DNA of 64,000 nt from Lepidostoma basale (Eukaryota > Arthropoda > Insecta > Trichoptera > Lepidostomatidae): the NCBI GenBank assembly GCA_022606425.2, contig JAHDVF020001353.1:124001-188000 (forward strand), in the 5' to 3' direction. This document shows positions 31,716-42,446 of the stretch, one piece after another; the first letter of the stretch is position 1, and each line of letters begins with the position of its first letter. Under the pieces are notes generated by a model, which saw only the letters and a list, made by a program, of their open reading frames with translations, was not told the DNA's origin and searched no databases. The position numbers and the translations under genes are program-made.

Positions 31716-31909
31716 TTTTTTTTCGAAAATAGCAGGTATATCTTTTTTTTGTTTATATAGTTCTACCAACGATGAAGGCTTTCTGTTTTTTTTTTTAATA
31801 ATCAAAATAAATATATAAACTAAAATAAATAGATAAAACAGTATTCGATTTATGTATATTACTTTTATTCAAAATAATGACACAGTAAGCAAATGAAATA
31901 CACACGTAT

Positions 31910-32590
31910 CTACGATGAGAGATCTCGGAATCATCTATGAGAGTAGGCTGACGCTTTGTACACATATCCAGAGTGACATTGCACTGAGGAATTTAGGCTT
32001 CACCGTTCGGACCGGAGAGTTTTGAGAGATCCCAATGTGCTCAGAGTCCTATACAACGCATTGTTTCGGAGCAGTCTCGAAAGTGATTCTGTGATATGGA
32101 GTCCTCACGAGGCGAGATATTCCGTTGTGCTAGAAAGGGTTCAGAAAAAAAATTCTGAGGTATCTCTACATGAATGAGTATGGTAGCTATCCGTGGCTCT
32201 ATCCCACGGCATTTCTTTTTTTAATGCTTGGGACCAATTCTCTGCAGCTTAGAAGTGATGGGCATCTCATAACCCATTTCTTTAGATTAATCAGGGGATA
32301 TTTCGAATACTCCGCCGTGTCGGAGGATATCGGTCATTTTATCCCTGATAGATATCTCCGACAGCGACAGCACAGATCGTTTTACCTACCGGCCGCCAGA
32401 ACCAATCTGCCTCTGGTGACACCGGTGGGAAGAGCAATTAGTCTGCTGAACGCGGTCTTCTCGGGGATTGACGTTTTTCATATTAGTGAAGGTATGTTCA
32501 GAAGACAAATACTCTTGATTTTAGAGAGTTGAGAGTATCTTGTCTTCCTAATGTCGAACCATCTCTCGTACGTTCTTGGTATTATGTTGT
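31910..32590 (+). mobile_element. Jockey-like LINE C-terminal region (pseudogene)
   Basis: In shifted frames it reads RDLGIIYESRLTLCTHI, then VLYNALFRSSLESDSVIW, YLYMNEYGSYPW, DGHLITHFFRLIRGYFEYSA and RSFYLPAARTNLPLVTPVGR. This is the usual order after the YADD box of jockey-type elements (LGI..D..L.F..HI; ..SLEY.S.IW; ..RTN....P..R). Its 3' part recurs at 15130-15320. Several frameshifts and stops. Confidence 0.75.
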
Positions 32591-32639
32591 ATCTTACATA
32601 ATGTGTATTTTTTCTATAGATGTATATAGCATATTGATA

Positions 32640-33690
32640 AAGAATAATGGTATATTATTCAATTCATTTATATAAATTAAAGTCAATGTGTGATAATCGA
32701 CTCAAAAACAACTCGACGGATTTCGCTGAAAATTTCACAGCATGTTCCTATTAGTGCCTGGAGTGTTTAGAGTATGGTTTGAATATTCTGCTTCTTCTTA
32801 CATATACGAGTAGTGTGACATATAGACTACTCATCATTGCTGTACATGAAAATGAAAATATACAAGATACTATAATAAATATATTTAAAAATATACAAAT
32901 GTAACCGGGTAATACAGCTAGCTTGCAATAATTTTCTAATTTGCTTACACCTTTCAAAATACTTTTTGAATATGTTTTTTACTTAAAAACATTCGAATGA
33001 CGTAATTTTGTTGTATACATATTTAGTCATGGCTCTAGGTATACCTATAGTATACCATATATATGCAGTATGTTAATACAAGAGTTTGTTCCATGCCTGC
33101 CCACATGGCGGAGTTTAGGTTCTGGGTAATGTAAGTACTGCAGATACCCAGTAATTAGGTATATTTTGAGAGTGATATCATGTTTGACTTCTCGTCACGC
33201 GAATTATGCATTAAAACTTGCCAAAACGTAATGTATTATATTTGTTTTGCTATGACATTACGCATCCGATAAAATCGACACATTAAACAGAACCAAAAAC
33301 ATTAGGTAGGTACTCTTTGTATTCAAAAATATAAATATAAATTTATATTATTACTTTAATGAGAATATTGATAAAATTGAAACTGAAGCACCAACGATAT
33401 AAAAAAATATGTAAATTTTACTGATAAAATTCAAATTCAAATTTCCAGATTTGTTTTTTTTCCCGCGTTTATTGTGAATTGATGTTATTTCAATGCCAAA
33501 TTATTTTTTCATTTTATAAAGAATATATTAATTTTTTTTTTAATAAAAATGAAATTACGTAAAGTAACAGCTGTGTTTCGAGTAATTCAATGATTTGTTG
33601 ACATCTCAGCGTGATAAATAAGACGTGGAATTAGGGGACAAAGCCGTGGATGTGTCATAAGTAATCGTCCATATTGTCCATTGGCGGGAC
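32640..33690. other. No gene; one 100-bp repeat shared with 36055-36175
   Basis: TTTCGCTGAAAATTTCACAG at about 32720 and TATTAGTGCCTGGAGTGTTT pair with 36100-36160 in the same orientation. The rest is AT-rich without a supported exon. It lies in the presumed first intron of the convertase gene. Confidence 0.5.
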
Positions 33691-33764
33691 GGTTAGTGAT
33701 GTGAGGGATCAGGTGGTGCGGACGGAAGCGGCGCGAGGAAGGAAGAGGGAGGCGGAGGACTTAC

Positions 33765-33929
33765 CGGGCCGAGAAAGTCGAAGCCCGTGCGGGCAGCCAC
33801 CTGGCGCGCCAGCGGGGGGCCGCCGGCCTTCTTCAGCCGCACCAGGAAAGAGTTGGTGAACAGAGGCGCCTTGGCCGCCGCCAGCGAGCCCGCGGCCAGC
33901 GTCAGCCACAGCGAATACCACCACCACAT
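33765..33929 (-). CDS. amon: Prohormone convertase 2 (amontillado/PCSK2), first coding exon
   Basis: This exon encodes 55 residues from the ATG at 33929 to a clean splice donor (CCG|GTAAGT) at 33765/33764. The first 21 or so residues (MWWWYSLWLTLAAGSLAAAK) are a hydrophobic signal peptide. Then LFTNSFLVRLKKAGG and ARQVAARTGFDFLGP match the start of the inhibitory pro-domain of PC2, where vertebrates have VFTNHFLVEL and ARQVAAEHGF. PC2 is a subtilisin-like endoprotease of dense-core vesicles that cuts prohormones and proneuropeptides after dibasic sites. The remaining pro-domain, catalytic and P domains must lie on later exons at lower coordinates or outside the window; I found none between 1 and 33764. 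GC content is much higher than in the surroundings. Upstream in-frame codons lack an ATG, which supports this start. Confidence 0.88.
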
Positions 33930-34640
33930 CGCGCGAGTTACTGCCCGTGTCAAAAATCACCTATCTTTACAACGAAATAATCGAATGTTTTTTATTTCAA
34001 AATGCGTCGGAGTTCCGCGCTCGTCCTGTCACTCGGCGTGCTCGACTCGGAGTGCTCTAGAGGAGACCAGCGAGGATGGCGGCTCCCGTGGCACTGAGAG
34101 GCCTCCCTTCCCTACCCCCGCGAGGCCCATTCACGCCGTGACGTCACGGCGAGGAAATCCGACTTTTCATCCAGCGCAGAATCGTCCGCGTCGAAATATT
34201 CCCGCATCCTCCGGAGCGCTGGAAACAAACTGTTGTGGCTGTTTATGATAGGGGGGTATTGATTTTACTCCCGCGCGTGCGCCCACCGGAGCCGTCGTGT
34301 GTGGCCGCATCCGAGTGTTCTTCCCGTACTTTGCAATTTTCACCCACCTAACAAAAAAGGCTTTCACTGAAATTCGCGAAGAGTATTCAGTCGGGTTATC
34401 GGCGGAGAAGTTTTGCGGAGGGGGTTGTGACATTCGGGATTTATGAGACGTTCGGGCCGTAGGCTTATGGCAGTGGACCTTGAGAGGTGACTATCAGAAC
34501 ACTCGCGCGGTATGAGCGACTCCGCGAGAGGACTTGTTTGTTGACTCTGGCACGCAGCGCGCCAGTGTTAGTGTTGGTGGGCCCCCAACCCCTGCCGCTG
34601 GTGTGAGTGTGGAGTGTTTTCGTACGTGGGACACGTAAAG
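33930..34640 (-). promoter_or_regulatory. GC/CpG-rich promoter and 5'-UTR island of the convertase gene
   Basis: The interval immediately upstream of the amon exon on the minus strand is rich in CpG and GC in an otherwise AT-rich window. Overlapping long frames on both strands here follow from composition and are not genes. The transcription start cannot be placed by eye. Confidence 0.5.
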
Positions 34641-36054
34641 AATTTCTGTACGACCGTCGCTCTCGACCTAATCCATGTAGCGAAAACACCACACAGTATG
34701 CCAGTAGAAAAATCGAAAAATAATTCATCGATTTTTCTGAAATTCAGTAACAAAACGTCTCGCACTTTGGTGCTTGACTTCGCATCACTTTCACCTCCAG
34801 GAATAAACCGCGTACCTACTCGACATTATTATTATTCGGTCGGCAGAACTTTTCTCTTTACCTGCTTCGTGTTTTTATCCGGAAATTGGATACAATTTTA
34901 ATTAAACTTGACATTCATAATCCATTTCACGAAGCGCCCAGGGGGGGAGGAGGCACAGCGGGGTGTTGTTTAATAATTTTATAGCCGGAGAAATAGTAAA
35001 TTCATTACCTGAATCCGGCTTAGTATTTTATAAGAAATTATTTTCTACACAATCTCTCTAAAATTCTTTTAAATTCTATTTATATTAGGTATGCGCATAT
35101 GTAGGTACTATATATTAATTAAAAGGTTAATCTTAGCATATTTTTACCATGTCATTAAGTAACCATCATCGTCTGTCCCTCTTATCCGAGGAAGACTATC
35201 CTTCGTGGTTGTCGGTCATCATGTGGCTAAAGAGTCCAATCCTAAGAGCAGGGGAAGACATTGGCAGCGGAACTGCCACTGTCTCCCGGTGGCCTCTCAT
35301 TTCCTCTCCTAGCCTCTCTGCGCTGTGCTTCCTAATGTACCTTCACGTTCTGTTATTCTCCACTTTTTGCATTTAATTTTGTAGAAAATTGTTACCACCT
35401 GTTCACTAATAACTCACACATGTTGAGAATGTGAGTTATGCCTTAACGGGAGGTGACAATATTCTACAAAATTACAAAAAGAAGTGTATTTTAATACACA
35501 ACAAAAATTTAAATGATAATTCATCCAGCCGTCTTAGCCGTTTAAATAAGTAACGAAGAGGTACATATTTATTCAAGTTGGTAATTTAGTATTTACGTAA
35601 ATAAAAAAATACTTTCTTCCATACAGGAAAGTTTTTTAATCGAACTTCCATCCACAAAAAAATATACATTTAAAACTAGGAAATTAAGTGAAAAAAAAAG
35701 TTTTGCTACAAATATGAGTTGTACAGTACAGACATTTATAATTTATTAATCAAATTATTTCAAAGTTTTTACATAAAATACGATGATATTTATGGATTGT
35801 AATTAAATTGTCCAGAACTATAAAATTATAAAAATGTTATGAATAACTTGCCTTAAACATCTATGGAAAATGTTATTTTTGTCATTAATTAGATGTCAAA
35901 TCTGAAAATAGAAAATGTTAGTTTTATTCATATAAAAAAAACGGTAGAACTTTTATTTTAACGGATTCATAATTTTGATTATCTGTGAACTTAAAATTCA
36001 TTTTGCCCGTCAAAATACGTTGTTGTCACACATTATCTATGAAAATAAAAAGTG
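34641..36054. other. No gene; a foldback and a GC-richer patch
   Basis: Positions 35376-35476 form an imperfect hairpin (AATTTTGTAGAAAATTGTTA against TGACAATATTCTACAAAATT, inner ATAACTCACA against TGTGAGTTAT). Positions 35150-35360 are GC-richer but encode nothing I recognise. Possibly distal promoter of amon. Confidence 0.4.
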
Positions 36055-36175
36055 ATGTTCGTATGTATGTGCCTTATAGATTCAAAAACTACTAGACCGA
36101 TTTCGCTGAAAATTTCACAGAGTTTTCTTATTAGTGCTAAGAGTGTTTAGAGAGTAGTTTGAATCTTCTATGTAT
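36055..36175 (+). repeat. Dispersed 100-bp repeat, partner at 32690-32790
   Basis: Shares TTTCGCTGAAAATTTCACAG and GTGTTTAGAG..TAGTTTGAAT with 32710-32785. The opening GTATGTGCCTTATAGA recurs at 36469. No coding frame. Confidence 0.6.
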
Positions 36176-36177
36176 AT

Positions 36178-36415
36178 TGACGGCCTTCGTGGCAGAGTGG
36201 TTACGAGCTCTGACTTCCATGTTGAAGGTCCTGGGTTCGATTCCCGGCGATGGCAGTGTGATTGTTACACTGTCTTTGGTCTGGTGTAGAATTCACGTGT
36301 CAATAAAATGGTGATAGATTGGCTACCTATCACATGTCACGAGAATCAATATAATAGCTAAAAAATAAAAATTGTACACAGTAATTGGGTCCAAACGACC
36401 TGTTGTGTACATAAA
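36178..36415 (+). mobile_element. tRNA-derived SINE, copy 2 (best copy)
   Basis: The head has an A box TGGCAGAGTGG (36190-36200) and a B box GGTTCGATTCC (36234-36244) with the spacing of a tRNA, forming an internal RNA polymerase III promoter. The body CACTGTCTTTGGTCTGGTGT, then TTGGCTACCTATCACATGTC, is shared with 27915-28152 and in part with 42549-42714. The 3' end is A-rich, then runs into an (AT)n tract. Confidence 0.85.
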
Positions 36416-36417
36416 AA

Positions 36418-36472
36418 ATAAAAAAAAATAAAAAAATAAAAAAAAAAAAATATATATATATATATATATGTA
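36418..36472. repeat. A-rich and (AT)n microsatellite
   Basis: Poly(A) interrupted by T, followed by ATATATATATATAT. It probably grew from the SINE tail. Confidence 0.9.
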
Positions 36473-36756
36473 TGTGCCTTATAGACTTAAAAACTGCTCA
36501 TCATCGCATTATCGCTGATGATCAATAAGACACAAAAACATCGTGCAAAATCAAGTATTGGAATAATCTCAAGATGGCTAAAAAAATACGAGTAATTTAT
36601 ATTCAGATGTATGCAGATATTTTTTTACCTTGAGGCAGCTATAATATGATGTTCAATATTAAGTGTAGATTATTTTTAATATTGTGAAATCCAATCAGTT
36701 AATCTTCTTCTTCCTCGTGGTCTTGGTCGTATGATCTGTTTGTGGCAGTTATCTCT

Positions 36757-36917
36757 TAACTAACTAACTAACCATCACGCCGTCTCCCAAAAGTGTAGGC
36801 AGAAAGAATGGACTGTCACACTTTAACCGATGCGGCACTCCATCCTTCTCTTTACGCCCCGCGGGAGACGCGGTGTGATGGGTTGCGAACCTCATCGCCA
36901 CCATAGGCATCTCCCGC
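36757..36917 (-). mobile_element. SINE-like element with LINE family 1 tail, copy 2
   Basis: Inverted relative to 30341-30492; it begins with CTAACTAACTAACCATCACG and ends with GGCATCTCCCG. In sense orientation GATGAGGTTCGCAACCC resembles a pol III B box. It opens the duplicated block described separately. Confidence 0.65.
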
Positions 36918-37270
36918 GCACACTTTGATCGTCCAACATCCACAAAATAAATCTAAAACAAATCATATAAAATACAATGATATAAAATAAAATAACAAAA
37001 TAAAAATATTTTAACACATACATGTTGCACATGTTGACATGGACGATCCGGACTTGTGTTTATTTAATTTATGGTACACGTTTTCACCGTTTTTTTAATT
37101 AGCTGTAATTAGGCACTTAAAACAATCTAACCCCAGCAAGAACTTCTAAATAATATTGAAGAAATTATTCAAATTGTCATTGGAACAAACAAGAAAATTT
37201 TATTTTTACACCTGTCAAAATTCTTTATATAAACGAAAAAACTTATATAGTTTTAACATCAAAACAGTAC
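36757..37270 (-). repeat. Direct duplication, left copy
   Basis: This block matches 38842-39120 and 39765-39965 in the same orientation: CGTCCAACATCCACAAAATA, AGCTGTAATTAGGCACTTAA and CTTTATATAAACGAAAAAAC are shared. It may be a segmental duplication or two copies of one longer element. Confidence 0.75.
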
Positions 37271-37814
37271 AAACATATTACGTGTCACAATTAACTATTA
37301 CCTGTAAAGTGCGACAACAATCAAATTGGCCAAAACAATTCACTTATACACGAAATATCTCCAAATTTACGGGAGCACCACCAAAACAAATGTTCAAAAT
37401 CAGAACCAGTCTATCTCTTTATTGCTCTTAATAAGCTTCATTATAGAATTTTAAAGTATTATATGAATTGTGGTAGACAATGTTTAATTAAATATTTTTT
37501 CTTTATCGTGTCAATGGCATATTAGTTTTGCAGGGATTATCCTAAAAGTGACTAGATCTCAGCCAACTTTATGTCATTTCCATAATAAACATGTATGATT
37601 AAAAGGATAATAATTTGAATGTTTTATTAACAGTTAATCAAGTTTAAACAGTAATCTTAAAAGTAAAAAATATTATTAAAGACTTTTAAATGTTTAATGA
37701 GTTTAAAATCAACATGAAAAATAAAAAAATGTTTTGTGTGCTTCGTGCAAAAGCTGTTTTCTTCTTGCATTTATGTGAGAAAGGAATTACAGTACTCAAC
37801 ATAAATATAATATA
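37271..37814. other. No gene recognised
   Basis: AT-rich; nothing supported. Confidence 0.4.
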
Positions 37815-38054
37815 CAGTGGCGATGCTGCCATAGAAGCCCAGAAGCCCGGCTTGCGTAAAAAAATTGAATCAAAACCTCTTCTGGCTTACAGAGGTTCAG
37901 CTCTTGTGGCTATTCCTCTTACGTCTGATAGGAACATTGTTGGAAGGTGATTTGATGGGTTGTTGGTTTATGTGGGGGAACGATTTCTTAGATTTGGGGG
38001 TTTTGATTCAACATTTCTTATGCAAGCCGGGCTTCTATGGTAGTACCGCCACTG
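37815..38054. mobile_element. hAT-like MITE, 240 bp
   Basis: The ends CAGTGGCG and CGCCACTG extend to about 40-bp inverted repeats (CCATAGAAGCCC, GGCTTGC). The left arm has an 8-base internal duplication (AGAAGCCC). Flanks ATAATATA and ATTATATA are an 8-bp target duplication with one mismatch. The interior (CTTACAGAGGTTCAGCTCTT) is also found, inverted, in the retroelement-like repeats at 40640-40740 and 56590-56700, so it looks captured. Confidence 0.8.
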
Positions 38055-38269
38055 ATTATATAATATATCTTGAGACTTTCATAAGAAATACTTAAAAAAC
38101 AACATATTTTTTCAATTTATTAAACTTCTTTAATAATATAAAATTCCATATGGAATCAAATATGTATCTAAATATTCTTATTTCCAAAACATTCATATTA
38201 TTGTTTGCTACAATTCAATACAAGAATTATGAAAAGGTGAATCAAAATTTACATTCTTCTCAGAACCTC

Positions 38270-38570
38270 AAGGAGGAAAACTCTTTCGCCATTGCAGGAA
38301 AAAACTCAGAGACAGTGAGAAATACAGAAATAAGGATAAAATCTGTAATACAGAGTACATTGTTAGATAAAGCAGAACGAGGAGACTAGTCTGGCAGGAC
38401 CGTGAAACACTCACAAAATAGCATGCACTAGTGCAAATGGGATACCTGTAGGCCAACGTCCACCTGGAAGGTCACCCAAAAGATGATGAGATAACTAGTC
38501 TTCTACATCACAAGAGGAGAAAAATTCCAAGACAACAGATCGCCCAAACTAAGTGAAGAAGAAAATTTAT
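38270..38570 (+). mobile_element. LINE family 2, decayed 3' end
   Basis: With stops it reads IPVGQRPPGRSPKR, then TSQEEKNSKTTDRPN and a GTGAAGAAGAA terminus. These match the family 2 tail (RRPPGRPPKRW, SSQEE). Confidence 0.65.
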
Positions 38571-38841
38571 ATATGTAATCAAAATAATGATTTTTGTTTT
38601 TAGGTCTAAAACCCCATATTAAAAATATTGATGAAAATGTCTGTTTTATAGAAGATAATATAATATATTATATTACATTTCACGAGAGTGAAAATTTTCA
38701 GGTTACATTAAGCACAATGAAAAATATATAATGCTATTGATTTAAATCTTCAATACATGTAAATGACTTAATTTGTAGTGTGAGATTTGTATAAAACAAT
38801 GAATTTTTAACTCCTATTTTCATCCAAGCAATCTTAAAACT

Positions 38842-39002
38842 ATCTAACTAACTAACCATCACGCCGTTTCCACGAAAGGGTAGGCAGAAAGAATGGACTG
38901 TCACACTTTAACCAATGCGGCACTCCATCCTTCTCTTTTCGCCCCGCGGGAGACGCGGTATGATGGGTTGCGAACCTCATCGCCACCAATAGACATCTCC
39001 CG
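38842..39002 (-). mobile_element. SINE-like element with LINE family 1 tail, copy 3
   Basis: Nearly the same as 36757-36917, including the CTCATCGCCACCA..AG.CATCTCCCG head in reverse. Confidence 0.65.
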
Positions 39003-39126
39003 TGCACACTTCGATCGTCCAACATCCACAAAATAAATCTAAAACAAATAATATAAATTGTATTGATATAAAATAAAATAACAAAATAAAAATAATTTAA
39101 CACAAAATGTTCTTTTTAGATGGTGC

Positions 39127-39763
39127 ACATATTGTGTGAAACAAAGTGCATGACATTCTCCAGAAACCAACTAAGATGCGAAATCTCCGTACGCCAAGAA
39201 AAAATTTAACAGGTAGACCAATTCAGATATCTCGGAAGCGAAGTAACCAGCTCTAATGACCTCCCCAGAGAAGTAAGGTCACAGGTAGATAAGGCTGCAG
39301 CGGTTGCAGGCTGCCTGAAAGATGTCATATGGAGAAACAAGGACATGAGGACTGACAGCAAGGTACGCATTTATAAGACCTGTGTGTGACCAATCCTCAG
39401 ATATGACATTGAATCGAGGGCAGACACTGTCAAGACAAAGAGCATGCTCAGGACCACCGAGATGAAAACACTCCGCACTATAGCTGGCAAAACCCTACGT
39501 GATCGAGTTAGGAATACAGCAATCCAAGAAATCTGCGAGGTCGAAGATGTGGTCAGATGGGGACGTCAAAGACGGCGATACTGGCATCAACGTGTAGAAA
39601 GAATGGGCTCAATTAGGATACCATACATAGCTCTCCATGGAACGCCAAAGTGACAACGCCGACCAGGAACGGTGGAGAGAAACCTGGAGTTTAGCATCTC
39701 AAGAGGACCCACCTGAATAACAGACTCCTGAGTCTATCAAAAGTGAAGAAGAAGAAGGAGACA
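39127..39763 (+). mobile_element. LINE family 2, 5'-truncated insertion
   Basis: Reads KCMTFSRNQLRCEISVR, FRYLGSEVTSSNDLPREVRS, KAAAVAGCLKDVIWRNKDMR, SMLRTTEMKTLRTIAGKTLR and DVVRWGRQRRRYWHQRVERM, ending in AGAAGAAGAAGG. A few stops (one after KIYKTCV-like text where family members have RP). 3' end complete, 5' end truncated in the RT domain. Confidence 0.85.
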
Positions 39764-39970
39764 TTATGTTCCACGTATTCACCGTTTTTTTTTAATTAGC
39801 AGTAATTAGGCACTTTAAACAAACTAACACCAGTAAGAACTTTAAAATAATATTGAAGAAATTATTCATATTGTCATTGGAACAAATGAAAAATGTATTT
39901 TTACATCTGTCAAAATTCTTTATATAAACGAAAAAACTTGTATAATTTTAACATCAAAACAGTAATCTAA

Positions 39971-40419
39971 AACTAGCAATCTTAACACTTCATTAATCAC
40001 ACATGCAATCATTCACATTGCCAAATACCAAAATACCCCATTATTACTTCACATAAGTGAACTCTGAAAAATTTGAGAACTGTGAAACGGAATATGAACG
40101 TCGGTTGAGTTTCTCACTTGCTTTCTGAAGAGGAAGGTTGATATTAAGGAAAGACAGGCCCATATCAGTTAATAAGAAATGTTCTTTTCAAAAAGCGTCC
40201 TTGTTCGATTTCAGACCACCGTAACCACACTTATTGGTAGATCAGATCTCTGCAACTCCAGTTCTATTACTCCTTGCACTACCCCATCTTCATCTCTTTC
40301 ATTCCCAGATTACAGTCTAAATTATCACCTTCTGCCTTATCAAGAATGACCCTTTACCACCAAGTTATCCATCATCATTCAGTCCTTTACCGCTCCCGCA
40401 ACCAATGCGGATAAAAAAA
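39971..40419. other. No gene recognised
   Basis: Possibly the 5' side of the repeat that follows. No protein readable. Confidence 0.35.
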
Positions 40420-40770
40420 TTCCTGGTCCATGTTCCCATGTAGGATGCTATCTCCTACCATAACTCCATCCAGGCACTGCTCCTCTACTCTCCCCTGTCG
40501 GAAACAGAGATCCCATCATACTCTCCAATGTCAACCCTAACTGGCCTTCCATTCCCTGACAGAGAATTATGTAGGACATTAACTTGAACCCTGAATCCTC
40601 CCTCGCCCTCTTTTGTAGGAGCACTCCGGGCCACACATTTAGCCCCCGCATAAAAATCACATTTCCAACAATGTTCTCACAGATGTAAGACGAATAGCCA
40701 TTAAAGCTGAACCTCTGTAAGCCAGAAGATCCATGTCCAAGTTTTCAAAGATTAAAAAGCTTAATATTTA
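40420..40770 (+). repeat. Retroelement-like repeat, partner at 55045-56720
   Basis: GGATGCT.TC..CCA.AACTCCAT and CACTGCTCCTCT, then GGAGCACTC.GGGCCACACAT and AGCTGAACCTCTGTAAGCCA, align with 55078-55234 plus 56561-56710. This copy lacks the mariner and so serves as an empty site. Confidence 0.7.
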
Positions 40771-41560
40771 TTATTTTAAGGAGAAATAAATGTTGTGTTT
40801 TAATCATACATATTAACAGTTTCATATTTATTTAAATCATGCAAGTAGGTTTGTGTGAAATAAAATACTTATTTTATAAGTAGTATAAGAAACTTTTATT
40901 ATAAAATACTATATATCTATGTCTGCGATTTCATTTCTCCGGGAAATTTACTAGTCAGTCAAAAAAATGAATACAGACAATTAATACAGATTGCTAAGCT
41001 GGGTGAAAAGGACTGCTGAGAGCAAAAGGTGGAGGATTGAGGAGCTTGGAATAACATCATCAAATAGGCTTAAATTCTTCAAGAGTTTTAAGCCATAGAA
41101 AGTAAAGTAATACAGATAAAATTGTATTAGAGAATTACAAATGGCGTGTTTCTAAAATTGCTATAAAACTGGTCATTATAATACACCCATTAGGAATATA
41201 ATAATACAATTTACAGAAATTCTACAATGTTTACTCTTTGCCAACAAAACTGAAATAAAATAAAATATATTATTTTTTGAGTTTATTGTTCATCACATTT
41301 TATATTTATAAGAGATTTGTCAAAAAAAACACAAAATGAATTAAAAAGTGTGTATATCAAATTCATCTTAAAAAGTAAAAATTAGCAAACTACACGATTA
41401 TTAAAGATTTTTAACTCAATCTCAAATAAATGCTTTCATTTAGAAAATATTACTATGAGAAAAATAAAATGAACCAATGTCTGAAAAATCAAATAGATAT
41501 ACTCTACGAACAACAAAATATTTAATTCTTCATATAAATTTTTTTATTTATATAATTATT
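40771..41560. other. No gene recognised
   Basis: AT-rich; nothing supported. Confidence 0.4.
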
Positions 41561-41575
41561 TAAAATATTTAATAA

Positions 41576-41795
41576 TTAAGTTGAATGAAAACGTCAGTTT
41601 TCTAGAAATTTTATTATATTTTATGGGAATGACATGTTTCGCCTTGCTAAGGCAATATCAAATGACATTTGCTAATGGCTTAACAAGGCGAAACATGTTA
41701 TTCCTATAAGATGTAATAAAACTTGTAGAAAACAGACGTTTTCATTTGTTGTTAATAATTAATATGGAATTTTATATCATTGTTAAAGAAACAAT
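41576..41795. repeat. PLE family D inverted pair (hairpin)
   Basis: Two family D units around 41667. Here stem II is GCCUU/AAGGC with loop AGC, a perfect five-pair stem, compared with GCCUU/AGGGC elsewhere: a compensated difference between subfamilies. Confidence 0.75.
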
Positions 41796-42003
41796 CAACA
41801 AAATACAAGTTTAAAATCTACCTGAAATGCGACTATGTATATGAGCAGCGCAAGTCAGATGCCGACGTAAGAAGTAAATGGACGGACCTGTACATACAAG
41901 GCTGGTCCAAACCATACGCAATATAAAACTGAATATGAAAGACTAAACAACGTATTATATTCCATAAGAAACATTTTCAATACATATAATAAAAACTTAA
42001 AAA

Positions 42004-42446
42004 TCACTTTCTCTGTAGATTTAATGCTTTTTTCATTTGTAGCTTCTGCAATGCTTCTTTTCGTTTCCTCTCTATTTCTTCTTGTAAATTCACCTTATTA
42101 AAAACAGTTTTGTTTTCAACATTTTTGGACAGGCTGGTAATTTTATTATTATTCATATTACAAAACTTGTATTTGCCGTTATTTCTAGTGTTCTCTTTGA
42201 AATCGTTGGAATCATTTCGTATTTGAATATTTACAATAGAATGATTTGCTTTCAGACCATTATTATTAACAGTACTAGGTGGAATGTTCTTTTGGGGCAT
42301 ATTATGTAGTAGACTGTTGGATGAAAGGGTTCTGGGTATGTTTTTCTTAAAAATCGGTTCTTGTTTCTTTGCCATGAGTTTTTCTCTAGCAGCCTGGTGT
42401 TTCTTTTTTATTTCTTCAGGAGTACACTTAATCGCTTGAGATAGCC
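42004..42446 (-). CDS. ETAA1-like gene, exon 3
   Basis: The acceptor is TTTTTAG|GGCTAT at 42447. It encodes LSQAIKCTPEEIKKKHQAAR through the C-terminal EEIERKRKEALQKLQMKK and a TGA stop at 42004-42006. Both RPA-binding-like motifs lie in this exon. Confidence 0.8.

Larger units (their letters stand above)
38842..39970 (-). repeat. Direct duplication, right copy, interrupted by a LINE
   Basis: The copy runs 38842-39120, is broken by a LINE family 2 insertion (39127-39763), and resumes at about 39765 with CACCGTTTTTTTTTAATTAG. The break is a relative-age marker: the LINE arrived after the duplication. Confidence 0.75.

Noticed and set aside
33693..34248. Several long overlapping frames on both strands around the amon exon
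   Set aside because: They follow from the high GC content (few stop codons). Only the minus frame ending at the splice donor has family similarity, and the upstream starts in that frame are TTG or GTG.
36178..36260. Functional tRNA gene
   Set aside because: The A and B boxes are present but the molecule lacks a proper acceptor stem pair, continues into a shared non-tRNA body, and recurs at 27.9 and 42.6 kb, so it is a SINE.
37865..38095. Conserved peptide MNQNLFWLTEVQLLWLFLLR as a small gene
   Set aside because: It is shared with 31215-31418 only because both lie in the same captured repeat inside hAT-like elements.
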